Positions 23,101 through 34,266 of a DNA stretch of 64,000 nucleotides are shown here, in pieces. Source of the stretch: Cinnamomum chago (Eukaryota > Streptophyta > Magnoliopsida > Laurales > Lauraceae); assembly GCA_038049695.1 (NCBI GenBank), contig CP142461.1:39667501-39731500 (forward strand). The letters run 5' to 3'. The position numbers and the translations under genes are program-made. The first letter of the stretch is position 1, and the number at the start of each line of letters is the position of its first letter. The notes below the pieces were generated by a model. That model ran no database searches. It had not been told where the DNA came from and was given only the letters and a program-made list of their open reading frames with translations.

Positions 23101-24133
23101 CCCTTAATGAAACAAGATTTTTCTCACAATACATGTTGATAATGAAAACAATCCAATCATCCACTTGCCTTGGGTTCCAAACTAGCAAACCATGCTCCTA
23201 ATCACCTCTCAAGCTCAAGATCCACAAACTCTACAAAAACCCCCAAAACAAGCCCTAAAATGGGTTAAACCATGAAATGACAAGGAAACCTCTCAATAAT
23301 CAAGGTGGAGCTTCTCTAAGGCTAGAAGATTACCAATCTAGAAGATGAAGAAGAACACTTACTTGGATGACTTTCAAATGAGAAGAACAAGCTCAAGGAA
23401 GGTCTCAATGTTGATGGATTTCTCCAAAAATGCTATCAAGATGGAGCTTGCAAGGAGAGGAAGAGATTGATGATCTCCATTTCTCGATTGATGAACTATT
23501 GGTGTGGCTTGGAGTGGAGAAGCAAGAAGAAGAAGAGAACACAAGGGAAAACCCTAGGTTCAGCTGGCTGTGCTGGAAAAATGGAGAATGGGATGCAATG
23601 AAGGGGGTGGGTTCTCTTATGTTAACAAAGGAGGTTGGGTCCCACAACTTAAGGGACTTGGGTGGCTGAAATCATCTAATTCGGGACCTCGGATGGATTC
23701 GACGAAGAAGGAAGAAATGATCGTCGAAATATCTAGTTCCCAAAAAGTATATGTTTTGTGGGTTTTGGGAATATCGAGTTTTGGGTACAGATTTGGTGTG
23801 AAAAGACTGTTTTGCCCTCAAGGCCAAGAAATCGGGTTTTGGGTTCTCAAATGGATACGGGGTCAACATGAAAGTTGTAGGATTCCTCAAGATGAATGTA
23901 ACGGGCCAAAAACACAATACGAAACAAATCGGAAAAATCTCACAAGAAAATGCAAAGCCGAAAAGGGAACCCCCAAAGGGCCCCACAAGCTACCAAAGCA
24001 CTCAAAAGCCCAAAACTAGAAGAAAAACCGTTCAAGCTCACAACTCAACCCAACAAATACTAATCCCACTAAAAGAAACTGATCCACAAATAAAATAACG
24101 CTAATCCAAGAGATTAGGGGTCGGGTTCTCACA
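20176..24133 (-). mobile_element. solo LTR of a second Tekay-like family (about 4 kb)
   Basis: Begins TGTCACGCCCCCG and ends GGTTCTCACA on the plus strand. Flanks are gcagc (20171-20175) and acagc (24134-24138), a target duplication with one change. On the minus strand the start (TGTGAGAACCCGACCCC) and end (CGGGGGCGTGACA) echo those of the Tekay LTR at 6273-9285, so its sense is probably minus. No second LTR, primer site or coding region is inside, hence solo LTR. A shared block of about 2.2 kb is found in opposite orientation at 53725-55912. It interrupts the Reina RT/RNase H junction. Confidence 0.8.
22600..22760. repeat. CGCTCGAGCG palindrome cluster
   Basis: Four exact copies of the 10-bp palindrome CGCTCGAGCG at 22603-22612, 22625-22634, 22714-22723 and 22736-22745, plus half-matching variants (TCGGTCGAGCGG, GCGTTCGAGCGAC) between them. 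The cluster is followed by GGGCAGTTCAG and a pyrimidine run, resembling the text after the palindrome cluster of the other Tekay LTRs. Confidence 0.9.
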
Positions 24134-24138
24134 ACAGC

Positions 24139-24610
24139 CACTCGTACTTTTGAACAAATCAAGCAGAAAATGACAGAGGCACCAGTTTTGAAACTTCCAG
24201 ATTTTGACAATGTCTTTGAAGTCAGTTGTGATGCTTCGCAAGTTTGTGTTGGCAGAGTCTTAAGTCAAGATGGTCACCCAGTTGCTTACTTTAACGAGAA
24301 ATTGAATGACTCTCGCAAGAAATATTCGTTGTTTGACTTGGAATATTATGCAGTTGTCCAAGCCCTTCGTCATTGGCGTCATTATCTGATCGGGAAAGAG
24401 TTTGTGTTGTACTCCGATCATGAAACTTTACTGCATCTGAACTCACAGAAAAAGATGAGCACTAACCGTGTCAAATGGAGCGCCTATCTGCAGGAATTCA
24501 CATTTAAATTGCTTCATAAGTCAGGAGAGGAAAACAAGGTCGTAGATGCTTTAAGCCGTCGTTCTCACCTGCTCACGACGATTTCTGTAACAGTCTCAGG
24601 CTTTGCATAA
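24139..24610 (+). pseudogene. Reina RNase H
   Basis: Continues the RT frame after the solo LTR (RTFEQIKQKM). The RNase H acidic residues are visible in VSCDASQ, FDLEYYAV and YSDHETL, and the domain ends in the DALSRRSHLL segment. The 24170 methionine is internal. A stop at 24608 ends the open part. Confidence 0.87.
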
Positions 24611-25002
24611 ATTCACAGAGAATATCCTAATGATCATGACTTTGGCTACATTTATAAAAATCTTCTGAATGGTGAGTTCTCTAACCATCTCAAGTTTTCT
24701 ATCATTGATGGTTATTTGTTTAGTGGAAATCAGTTGTGTTTGTCAACTACTTCCATCCGCGAGTTTGTCCTCCGAGAGTTAAATGGAGGTTGATGTAGTG
24801 GACATTGAGGGCGCGATAAGACTTTGGCATTTATGGAAGATCGATTCTTTTGGCCCTGACTGAAGATAGATGTTGCCTGAATTTGTGAACTATGCAGGGT
24901 ATGCCAGCTAGCCAAGGGACAAAATAAGAACATTGGATTGTATCAGCCCCTTCCTATTCCACATGAGCCTTGGCAAGATCTCAGCATTGATTTTGTCTTG
25001 GG
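24611..25002 (+). pseudogene. Reina integrase zinc-binding region
   Basis: Homology to the integrase N-terminus continues through stops and frame changes: the stretch that should hold the HHCC motif reads near GGCSGH, then [16 protein letters not shown] text at about 24880-24910, then [19 protein letters not shown] just before the insertion at 25008. Recognition is by fragments in more than one frame. Confidence 0.65.
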
Positions 25003-25007
25003 CTTAC

Positions 25008-27936
25008 TGTTAGACCCCGACCCAGACCAAGTCGATTAGTATGCGATTAGTATGTGTTTAGTTCTAAGTGGGTTTAGTCGTGGTTGGGTTAGAAGTGATT
25101 AGTTAGTTTTGGACATAGCTTTGGGAATTTGAGAACGTCTAGTATTAGCCAGACACACTCAGGAAGGCCTGAGTGCACGTGTAAGCTTGGGAAGATCGTA
25201 TTGATTTTCGTGTGAGTGTGATTTTGATTTCATGTGAATGATCTTGTTATGTGTTACAACTTTCGTTTTAAGCCCATTCGTGTTTGAAGCCCAAAAACCC
25301 ATGTTTTGGCCCAGAGAGGGTAAAATTGTCTTTCTTGCATAAATCTGGACACAATTTTTGAGATCTCAAAACCATGTCAAAAATATACTTTTTGGAAAGT
25401 AGATATTTCGACGATCGTTTTATCCTTCTTCGTCGAAGTCATCCGAGGTCCTCAAGATCATGTTTTGGCCACCTCAAGTTCAGCTAGTTGGGACCCATTA
25501 TTTCACTTAAGTCCCCATCTCCCTCCTTTTTCATTCACTTTCCCAAATCCCTGCAATTTCTGAGTCTAGGGCAAGAAAACCTTTTTTCTCCTTCATCTTC
25601 CTCATCTTGTTTGATCTAGCTAGAGAGCTCCAAAGAAGATTTCAAGACCACCATTTCCTTCATCTCCTTGCAAGCTTCCTATTGATACAAGTTTCTTGAG
25701 TTTTCAAGTTGGGCAAGAGCTCCATTTCTCTCCCTCCCTCTTGTGTGGCCATTTCTAGGTAAGGGTTTCCACTCATACTCTCCATTGAGTCATTTTAGTT
25801 CCTTGAGAGTGTGTTTTTCATGTTTTCAAACCCTATTTGGAAAATGGGTTCCTTGTTTCCATTTTTGAGTGAGTTTTGTGTGTTTTCTTGGTTTGGCTTG
25901 TAGTGTGGGATTAGCTTGTGTGAAGATCTTGAAGTGGAGTGTTTAGCATTTGGGCAAGGCAAGTAATCTCTATAGGATCATTGTGCATGTTATTTTAAGC
26001 TACATTGTTGTTTTGGAAACTTTGCATATGGATATGTTTGCAAGCTTTATGATTGTGTTTTCATGAGTTTTGGATGTGTGTTTTGTCCCTTGGAGAGCCT
26101 ACATGCTCAGGGAATACAAGTGGAATGAGAATGAATGGAAAGGAGGAAGGAAAAATGTGAAAAACTGCACTGAACCGCACACCCGTGCATTGGCGGTCAG
26201 CTCCGCGGTCAGCTCGCGGCTAGCCGCCTGTGTCCACTTCGGCTAACCGCAGGCTGACCGAACTCAGCGGTTACCTTTCCAGAAGCTAGCATTTTTATCT
26301 GGGACCAGCGGTCAGCTCCGCGGTCAGCTCACGGCTAACCGCCAGTCTCACTCGCGGTTAACCGCAAGCCAGCCGTGGACTGCGGTTCCTTCTCCAGAAG
26401 CTAGCATTTTGTTGTGATCCACGGTCAGCTACGCGGTCAGCTCACGGTTAACCGCCAGTCCCACTCGCGGTTAACCGCAAGCCAACAGTGCAATGCGGTT
26501 CCATTTCCCGAGAGCTAAGTTCAAAATTTGCATTTCAGCGGTCAGCCTGGCGGTCACCTTACGGCTAGCCGCCACCTGACCGCGAGGTGACCGAAATTCA
26601 CTGTTTGTGTATTTTGAAGAGTTTAGCAAGAATGAAAAACTAGAACATGTTAAGTGATCTTTAGCTTGATACTGTGCACTCGAAACCCGAGATGTCCTTG
26701 AACTTCTGGGGCACCAATTCTATTTTTAATTCCGCATCTGGGCTTCGATTGTACAACAACCATCCAAAGGTCCTTGTATGTGCTTGATAGACTTCGTGTT
26801 TGAACCTTGATTTTTGGGTATGATGAATACCATCGTGAACTCGTTTTGAAGTGTTAGTACAACCGTGTTTTGAAGTTTTGTTTCAAGAAAAAGGGGATCA
26901 CTCTATAAGCGTGTTATGCATAATTCTTATGCCCGTGTTAGTCGTGCTCGTCGTGTTTGATAGTGATTTTCCCCCTTTTTATCTCGTCGTGCTTTGATCG
27001 TGCTTCGCGTGTTTTGTGCATTCATGAATTAAGTGAACACCACTGAGCTTAGACTGCCCTTTCGGTTTGATCCACTGCCTGGGGGTCTTTAAACATGTGG
27101 ACTGTCTGCAGACTGGTCGTGTATTTATTACACACCGTGCGTGTCCGGTTCCGCGGCCGGAATCCCCGTATATGTGGGAATCGTGTCGTGCTTATATTAT
27201 GTATATCGTGCTTGTCGTGCGTGCTTGCTCTTTTCATCATATAGATGATAGAGAAAGGATGGGCTCTTTGTGGATTGTAACTATTCATGACATTTTGTGA
27301 ACTCATGCTAGTTTTGTTTAGTATCTCAGCTATTGTGGTATTTCAAATCAAGTATCCGATTATACGTTTTTCTAAAACTGTTATTGCTCATGTTCGTGCC
27401 TAAATTGATTACCTGCCAAACCGTCGTGTTTGACCCTTGTTTGTTGGTGCCCAGGTGCAGGAGACGTTGCCTTTGAGGAGGAGCGTCAGGAGGAGGCTTG
27501 TGAGCCAACCCCTGTGAGAGAGTGGCAACCCGATGATGTCATTTAGACATCGAGTGGTTCTTGAGCTCCGTAACATTTTGTCTTGGGGTTTATTTGGATT
27601 ATTTTGAGAAATGTATTGACCTTTGTAGGTCTCTTATGGGCTGTAATCAACTTAACATACTTTCGTGTTAGTCTTATAATTTGAATATTAATGAGAATGC
27701 CATGTTAGCTTTTCTTTCCTTGATACCATACCTTGTCATTAAATGTTATAAAAGCACTTCAGATTTTTATTGGGGCTCATCATGGTGTGTTTTGCTACAC
27801 GCTTCCGCAAATGTGTACGTGTGAGTCAGATTCCGCGTGTCTTTGGGAATCCTCACCGCGGGAACCTGTGGGAAAGTATATCATCAATGCAGCACCACGC
27901 GTCGCGGTTCCCGTGATCCGTTCCGGGGTCGCGACA
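25008..27936 (+). mobile_element. solo LTR of the Tekay family seen at 6273-17147
   Basis: Begins TGTTAGACCCCGACCC and ends GGGGTCGCGACA. The target duplication is a perfect cttac at 25003-25007 and 27937-27941. Its 2929 bp align along the whole length with the LTRs of the complete Tekay element but in opposite orientation and visibly more diverged, so it is an older insertion. It splits the Reina integrase core at FVLGL. No coding region. Confidence 0.9.
26165..26605. repeat. palindrome cluster in the Tekay solo LTR
   Basis: Four tandem modules separated by near-copies of CCAGAAGCTAGCATTTT (three clear). Each module has CGGTCAGCTCCGCGGTCAGC-like arms and inner palindromes. Exact CGGCTAGCCG at 26217-26226 and 26562-26571; CGGTTAACCG variants in the middle modules. 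Confidence 0.85.
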
Positions 27937-27941
27937 CTTAC

Positions 27942-28109
27942 CAAAGACTGCAAGAAGGGTAGATTCTATTTTTGTTGTGGTGGGCAGGTTTTCTAAAATG
28001 ACACATTTTATCCCTTGTGCAACCACAGCCGATGCCAGAAAGGTTGCCATCCTTTTCTTCAAAGAGATTGTGTCTTCATGGCCTACCCAAGACTATAGTA
28101 TCGGACATA
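27942..28109 (+). pseudogene. Reina integrase core, first part
   Basis: Coding resumes after the solo LTR with [23 protein letters not shown]-like text (the first catalytic aspartate position reads G here) and runs to TIVSDID, which holds the second aspartate. The copia solo LTR at 28115 then cuts the frame. Confidence 0.7.
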
Positions 28110-28114
28110 GATAT

Positions 28115-29757
28115 TGTCAGATTGTATGGTCTCAATCCATTAGTTGATGTAATAAATTGATTAATTAATTTATTTATCAATATAATCATGCTTTCCTTTC
28201 ATGAGATGAATGGTGATTTATTACTTAATGCACATGACCAATACATATGACATAATGGTTCATGAGATGAACCGGATCCCATTAGTATATTAAATGTCAT
28301 ATATGTATATGGATGAGATCCACATATGGGAGATATGTGTCACAAATCTTATACTTAAAATATCTTCACAACCAGTGATGAGACTGGGCATCTCATTTGA
28401 TAAGGTTGCAGCACTTTGATCACTATGAGATAATGTGATTTGTCTCGATCACCAGAATGAAAGATTCTGGATCATAGTGGTGGTACATTGGATGTATTGG
28501 AAGACCATGAGAAGCACCTTATGAAATACTGTCTCGATTTAAGGATTGCTCTCATAATTCCCTAGCAATACGCTCTCAATCCTGAGACATTGATGAACTC
28601 AAGTTTTTGTCTATTCATTTGCTTTGAGTCACCAATGAGTGAGGCCAACTGTACGCCAACACCTCGATGTCTTGGGTACGTGGTAGTAGGACTGTGGGAA
28701 CATGCAATGATCAAGATGGAATCTATCTACATTATCCCCTTGTGCCAATTAATGGATTTATCATTAGTAAGTGCACACCCATCTCGATCAAGAGTTAATT
28801 GGATGGTACTGATGATCACTATAATTAATTGGGGCTCAAGGATAATAAGATGTGGATCTAAGATTAGATGGGACATATTTATTCCAACTGATCCATGGAT
28901 AATGATAGTAGGGCCTACTTGTGGTAATTGGGAAGTTTAGGGTCTTCATTATAATTTATTCCTAAGACTGGAGTGCAATTGCATTTATATAGTGGCGTTA
29001 TTTGCAATTAACTGTGGGCCCAGATTACACATGAGATGTTGGGTTGCGTGTCCCAGCCCACGCTAGCCCAAGTATTAAAAAGATTATATTCTTACTTAAA
29101 CTCTGAAAGGAAGGAATTAGAAAGTTACTATTTCTATTTGAAGTGGGACTTCTAATAGTGGTAATAGTAAGCTACTAATTTGTGTGGAAGTGTGACTTCT
29201 AATACAAATTAGTAAGAGAGATAAGAGAGGAGACTTGAGGGATATTTAAAAGGGGAATACACCCCTTGGACATGTAGCCATAAGAGTGCATGCTCAACCC
29301 TTTTTATTTGTGCAAGTGTTGCACAATTTTCTTCTTTTCTCTTTCTTCTAGTTGCCTTCTAGTTCCTTAGAGTTTCTAGTAGGGTTTTCTCTTGGAGATC
29401 TCACACATCTTCTTGAGAAAAGAGATCTAATAGAGGGTCATAGCGTGAAAGACAACAAGGTCTTGGAGATCTCTAAATGCTTCAAGAAGAGTTATTGTTC
29501 TAGTTGGTTGTCTTCTCCTCGATTAGAGCACTACCGGGCTCCAAAGATATAATCTGCTTCTCTACTTGTTGTAGATTATTTTGTTGCATGTAGTTGCTGA
29601 TTTCTATCTTCTAGATAGGTTATATTCCTGTACATGATTGATGAGAATGAGGGATTACATCCTGAATTGGGTTATAGCCTTCTGGATAGTTGATCCCTGA
29701 GTCAAGTGGGTCAAAAAGTTTTGAAAACCTATCCACAAGGCCCACCTACTTCCAACA
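28115..29757 (+). mobile_element. copia-type solo LTR, 1643 bp
   Basis: Begins TGTCAGATTG and ends CTTCCAACA. Flanks are gatat (28110-28114) and gatac (29758-29762), a target duplication with one change. A TATA-like ATATTTAAAAGG at about 29243 followed by a pyrimidine-rich stretch suits a plus-strand U3/R promoter, and the TTCCAACA end is common in Ty1/copia LTRs. No internal region, so a solo LTR. The 116-codon frame at 28590 has no recognisable domain. Confidence 0.75.
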
Positions 29758-29762
29758 GATAC

Positions 29763-30640
29763 TAAGTTCATGAGCTTCTTCTAGAAAACTTTATGGCATA
29801 TGATGAAAACAAAGCTCCAGTACTCCAGTGCCTACCATCCTCAGACTAATGGCCAGATTGAGGTCGTGAATTGCAGCCTGGGTAATCTTCTTCGATGTCT
29901 CGTTGGTGAACACATTGTCTCATGGGATCTTATTTTACCCATGGCAGAATTTTCCTATAATAACTCCGTAAATAGATCAATTGGACGATCACCATTTGAA
30001 GTTGTCACCGGGATTCAGCTTCGTCTTTCGATTGACCCGAGTCCTTTACCAACTGAAGCCAGATCTAGCCAAGAAGCTGGACAATTTGCCCAGCACATGA
30101 AGGACGTTCATGATGAGGTCCGTCAGTAGATTGCCAAAAGCAATGACACTTACAAACAGCATGCGGACACGCGTAGGCGCCATGTTAAATTTAATGAAGG
30201 AGACATGGCCATGGAGCAAATTAAGCTAGAACGGTTTTCCACTGGCACTTACAAAAAGCTCTATCCTAGAAGTGCAGGTCCGTTCAAGATTTTGAAGAAA
30301 ATCAGCTCCAATACCTATGTGCTCAATCTTCCGTCAGACATGAATATCAGTTTTACATTCAATGTCGAACATCTCTCAATTTATCATGGGAATTATCAAG
30401 ATGAATCATTCGAAGAGGACAATATCTAGCTTCCCATAGTTCCAATTCCTCGAGAAGAAATTGAAGATGTCTATGACGACCAACTAGTGTCAACAAAGAC
30501 TGACGGATATCACAAATTCTTGGTCAAGTGGAAAGGAAAACCATTTTCTAAAGCTACATGAATCACCACCACAGATTTTCAGCGACTTAACCCGGATTTG
30601 TACGAGAGTTCCCAAGCTGACGATTCTCCGGAGTCGAGTT
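29763..30640 (+). pseudogene. Reina integrase C-terminal half and chromodomain
   Basis: Resumes with TKFMSFF, then LQYSSAYHPQTNGQIEVVN containing the third catalytic acidic residue (E in QIEVV), NRSIGRSPFEVVTG and the C-terminal DNA-binding part (RHVKFNEGD, YPRSAGPFKILKKI, FNVEHLSIYHG). From about 30440 a chromodomain is legible: DGYHKFLVKWKGKPFSKAT, a stop, then TTTDFQRLNPDL. Stops at about 29790, 30127, 30427 and 30559 interrupt it. Confidence 0.82.
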
Positions 30641-30643
30641 TCT

Positions 30644-30659
30644 CCAAGGCGAGGAGAGC
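30644..30659 (+). promoter_or_regulatory. polypurine tract of the Reina element
   Basis: AAGGCGAGGAGAGC abuts the TGATGCAGG start of the 3' LTR. Confidence 0.75.
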
Positions 30660-31086
30660 TGATGCAGGCGAGACTAATGGGCCACGTTTGAAGGTTTATT
30701 CCAGAAGACCCAAAGCCTACAAGGCCCAGTAGTGACAACATCGAATCCAAGATTCTCTCCCACGATAGTTTCTAATCTTAGTCTTCTAGAGGATTTCCTC
30801 AATTTAGTAGATTTCTATGATAATTAGGCACTTCTAAATTCCCCAAGATTCTTAAAATTAGGTAGTTTCATCTTTAGTAGGAACTTGTTGCTAAATTCTT
30901 GCTTAGACCTTATTATATAAGGATGCAATCCCTTCTCTTGGGATATATAGAAATTAATGAGAATTTGGGTTTATTCATCGTGGGATTTTATCTTGTCTGT
31001 GGTGTGAGACAAGGACATCCTATCCCAAGCCATTTGGCTTGGATAATAGCCCATTGGCTACCTCCTTCGTCCCCTATGCTGCTTCA
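30660..31086 (+). repeat. 3' LTR of the Reina element
   Basis: 427 bp, partner of 5402-5825, ending CTGCTTCA and followed by the target duplication ctatg at 31087-31091. Confidence 0.88.
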
Positions 31087-31684
31087 CTATGCTAAACTAG
31101 ATGTCTTAAAAAATAAAAGAAAAAGGGTTGTTATTAGATGCGCCTCATTGAAACTTGTATGCGAATCTAGAGGCTGGTAACTGGGAACTTTTTCAATGTG
31201 GGCCGACTTGAGTGCAACAACGCTGCATCATCGTAGAGTCTAGATCATGTGAGGGTTTACACCATGGTGACTGGGAGTGGACTTATCACGGTCTGCCAAA
31301 TCATCTTGGGGCAGCCTGCCATTCACGTGATTGGTCCACTCACAATCACTATGGGTCAAAACCCTCGTAGGATCCCGATTCATCGTAATACTATCCATCA
31401 TCTGGTTCCTTGTATCAGCATATGCCATGTCCAACTTTTGTCGTTGCAATTCATAACGGGTCTTAAGAGTATTTATAGCTTCTTTGGAAAATAGTATTTA
31501 TTTCCTAAATCACCCCTTAGTATTTTTATGGCTTGCCAACATAAAAAGAGTTCAATTGATAACTGCAAATGGGGCCATTACTATATAATACCATTTATAA
31601 AATAAAATAATGGCCCCATTTTTTATTTTTTTTTTTATCATGAACTGCTTCTTGAAATTAAATATTTTATGGCAATCCTATTTT
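31087..31684. other. intergenic DNA with a short perfect hairpin
   Basis: No gene recognised. AAATGGGGCCATTA at 31567-31580 pairs exactly with 31608-31621 around a 27-base AT-rich loop. Confidence 0.5.
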
Positions 31685-31923
31685 AATTGGGGCCCACTGA
31701 ATTAGATCTTTGATGTGGATGCATAGATGCATGGGGTAGTTATAATATGAAGTTTGAGAAATACAATGGGCCCCACTAGTTAAGTTTTTTAAAATGGTCT
31801 CATTCACTAGTGGGGCCTATTGGTTTTCCAAAACTTCAAGAATTATTATTAGAACCGATCTCCTATGCCATGCATACATCTATTTTAACAACATCATGGA
31901 TCCAACCCAGTGGGGCTCTAACT
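31685..31923. repeat. foldback element about 240 bp
   Basis: The left half (AATTGGGGCCCACTGA...GGATGCATAGATGCATGG...GGGCCCCACTAGT) is the imperfect complement of the right half, giving one long interrupted hairpin centred near 31795 with GGGGCC blocks at base and tip. It looks like a decayed MITE or foldback transposon. No target duplication was recognised. Confidence 0.6.
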
Positions 31924-32309
31924 GAAATAAAATCTGTTGGGTTTGGAGAGAACATAAATAAACCATCCCATTCGGTTGTATCTAATACATTCCACTGCAT
32001 AGCTTAAATTTCTAATCTGATTAATTATCTTAGAATACTAAGGAAACGAAATATTCTATTAAATAAGTACAAATGGGATATTCTTGGTCTCAAATGAGCA
32101 CTTGGTATTTTCTTTTTCATTTTTTTATTCCTAATTTTTGGCTTGACCTATATTTCTTCTGTAGCAATATGTTTTATTTAGTTAATCATGTTTATCTATT
32201 GAAGATAATTTAAAAAAAAATTAAAATATCTTTTTTGTACATTGAATAATAGATTTATATAATTAATATGTAAAATCACTTTTTTCTCATTTTTATTAAC
32301 TTTCACAAT
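31924..32309. other. AT-rich spacer
   Basis: No recognised feature. The boundary with the LTR remnant to the right is not visible. Confidence 0.3.
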
Positions 32310-34266
32310 TAGGTGCATTGTTAGATGAATAATTCCGAAGGTTGAGTCCACTTCTACTATCACCTAAAGGCCACAGGGGTTTTACTCGGCTTCTCTCTAA
32401 GCCCAGAGGGAATAGTCCAGTACAAAGGGTTGAGAATCCTTAGTTAGCTAAAAAAAAAGTGTACCTAGTCGACCACCCTTGGAGGATGTCGACCAGATAC
32501 ACTGCAGACAGTGATTTTTCAGATTTGTAGATTATGATGCTTTAATCTGTCGAGGCCCATTGACCATCCAAGTAGACTTCCATTCATGTGACAAGCATGA
32601 GTCAAGTGTTTGGCTTAACCTTGACTCATGGGGGCCACTAAAGTAGGGTGTATTGTATTCATTGGATTTTGACTCAATCCTTAAACGTCATTGAAGATGC
32701 TCGTAACTTTAGGAGCACCAAACATATTTCCTTTGGTATCTGAAACTTCGTTTTTGAATTGAATCGACTTACATGGACCTGGACCTAAAAAGGGGGCCAT
32801 AGTCTAGGGTCGGGCCTTTGTTATTATTCCATTGATTGGAATGGATTGAGCGGTATGTTAGGCTTTATTCATTGTTGTTCACTCTTGTATCTATCTATTG
32901 CTTATACTTGGTACTTAAATGGAAAATGGAAGACCTGAACCTAGGATTTCCTAATGGTGACCCGAATTTATCGATGGAGATCATTTGACCTGTGTCTATG
33001 GCTAGGCGAGCTATCATATGTCCTCAGGATGGATGAATATGATTACCATAGAGAGGAGGACTTTTATTATGACTTGTAAACCCATTTCTAAATGAGAAAT
33101 GAAATCAACAATGTTGGACTTAGCTATTGATGATGTACTTGGATTGTATTGGACTATGACCATGACATGGTGGATCATGGCCATGGGCTTGATGATGTAC
33201 TTGGACTATGGATTGTATTAATGAACTGGATCTGGATATCGGACATTGTATTGATTTGTTATGACCTTGCTCACTCAAGGATATCCTAGACAGACACAGA
33301 CCTTTACTTATTTCCTTGAGTTGGTGTTAAACATTCACTCAGTTGTTATAAGCTTAGCCTTAGATTGATCATCCTTGGTGGGAGCTATTTATTGAGGATG
33401 CGGTTATCATGATGATCTATGGTTAGATGGTTAGTGGACTCCGGTAACTGTTTAGGGTTGTTATACTATTATTATTATTGGCGGGGCTTGTCGTCCCTTG
33501 CATTGCACTTTATTTTCCTTGTTGTGACTTGGTTTATAGTATGGGAGGGACGCAACATAATATCTTGCGGTGGCCAGCTCGTGTGAATGTGCCTTATTGT
33601 TAGATGGTGGGATTAGATGCTTTTCTTTTATATTGGTTCCATATGCAATACTTTATATGATTGCCTAGTACTGTACCTTTGTCACTCTTATGATATTATC
33701 ATCGTCTCTATTCCCTTTTGATGCATACATCCTATGTTACTTGTATACCGTGGCTTGCTAGATCCTTGGATCTGACCCATCATTTGTTGCTTAGGTATTA
33801 TCCCCGACCCTAAGGGTGATGCGCTCATCAAGGCGCCTATAGCTGAAGAGTATGGGTGGGGACCGACAAATTAGGAGGCTGAGCCGGAGACAAGAGTGCC
33901 TACACTTGGCTTTGAGCGATGCTTGTTTTGGGTTATGAGTGTCATTTGTGTGAGCAGGGTGAGATTTATTCATATGGTCTGTACTCACTATATTTCATAC
34001 TTTGAGATTAGCATAGACCGATGCCCTGCTATATTTACTTTATGGATTGATACCTGATCAGCTTTTGCACTTTATATGTTATTACTTCCACTATTTTCTA
34101 CATGCTTCCGCACTTAACCATTGATTTCATATTTAGTAAAAAAAGCTTTAAATTGGACCTCACTGCAGACCTAAGATCTTGGAAGTTACTCGGATTTTTC
34201 GGGAAGTAGCTCTCCAAATTCAGGTACCTTGGCGGTAAACTTGGTATTCGGAATTAGGGCGTAACA
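32310..34266 (+). mobile_element. remnant Tekay-like LTR (third family), 5' end lost
   Basis: Ends GGAATTAGGGCGTAACA at 34266, in the style of the ends GGGGTCGCGACA and GGGGGCGTGACA of the other two Tekay-like families. About 460-500 bases before the end it has CTGACCCATCATTTGTTGCTTAGGT, the same landmark and spacing as CTGACCCACTACTTTTGGTACTCAGGT in the 53725 copy. Two GTCGACC words at about 32468 and 32492 sit where the palindrome cluster would be. No start sequence or target duplication found; the left boundary is approximate. Confidence 0.55.

Larger units (their letters stand above)
5402..31086 (+). mobile_element. Reina-type Ty3/gypsy chromovirus, decayed, with four nested insertions
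   Basis: LTRs of 424 and 427 bp at 5402-5825 and 30660-31086 begin TG and end CTGCTTCA. The flanks are ctaag on the left and ctatg on the right, a 5-bp target duplication with one change. An initiator-tRNA-Met primer site follows the left LTR and a purine-rich tract precedes the right one. The internal gag, protease, RT, RNase H, integrase and chromodomain pieces read on the plus strand in that order, interrupted by insertions at 6273-17147, 20176-24133, 25008-27936 and 28115-29757. Without these, about 6.3 kb remains, a normal Reina size. The short LTRs, DGGS protease motif and C-terminal chromodomain fit the Reina clade. Many stops and frameshifts make it inactive. Confidence 0.88.

Noticed and set aside
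28590-28940. 116-codon open frame
   Set aside because: Lies within the copia solo LTR, with no domain and no codon bias; treated as chance.
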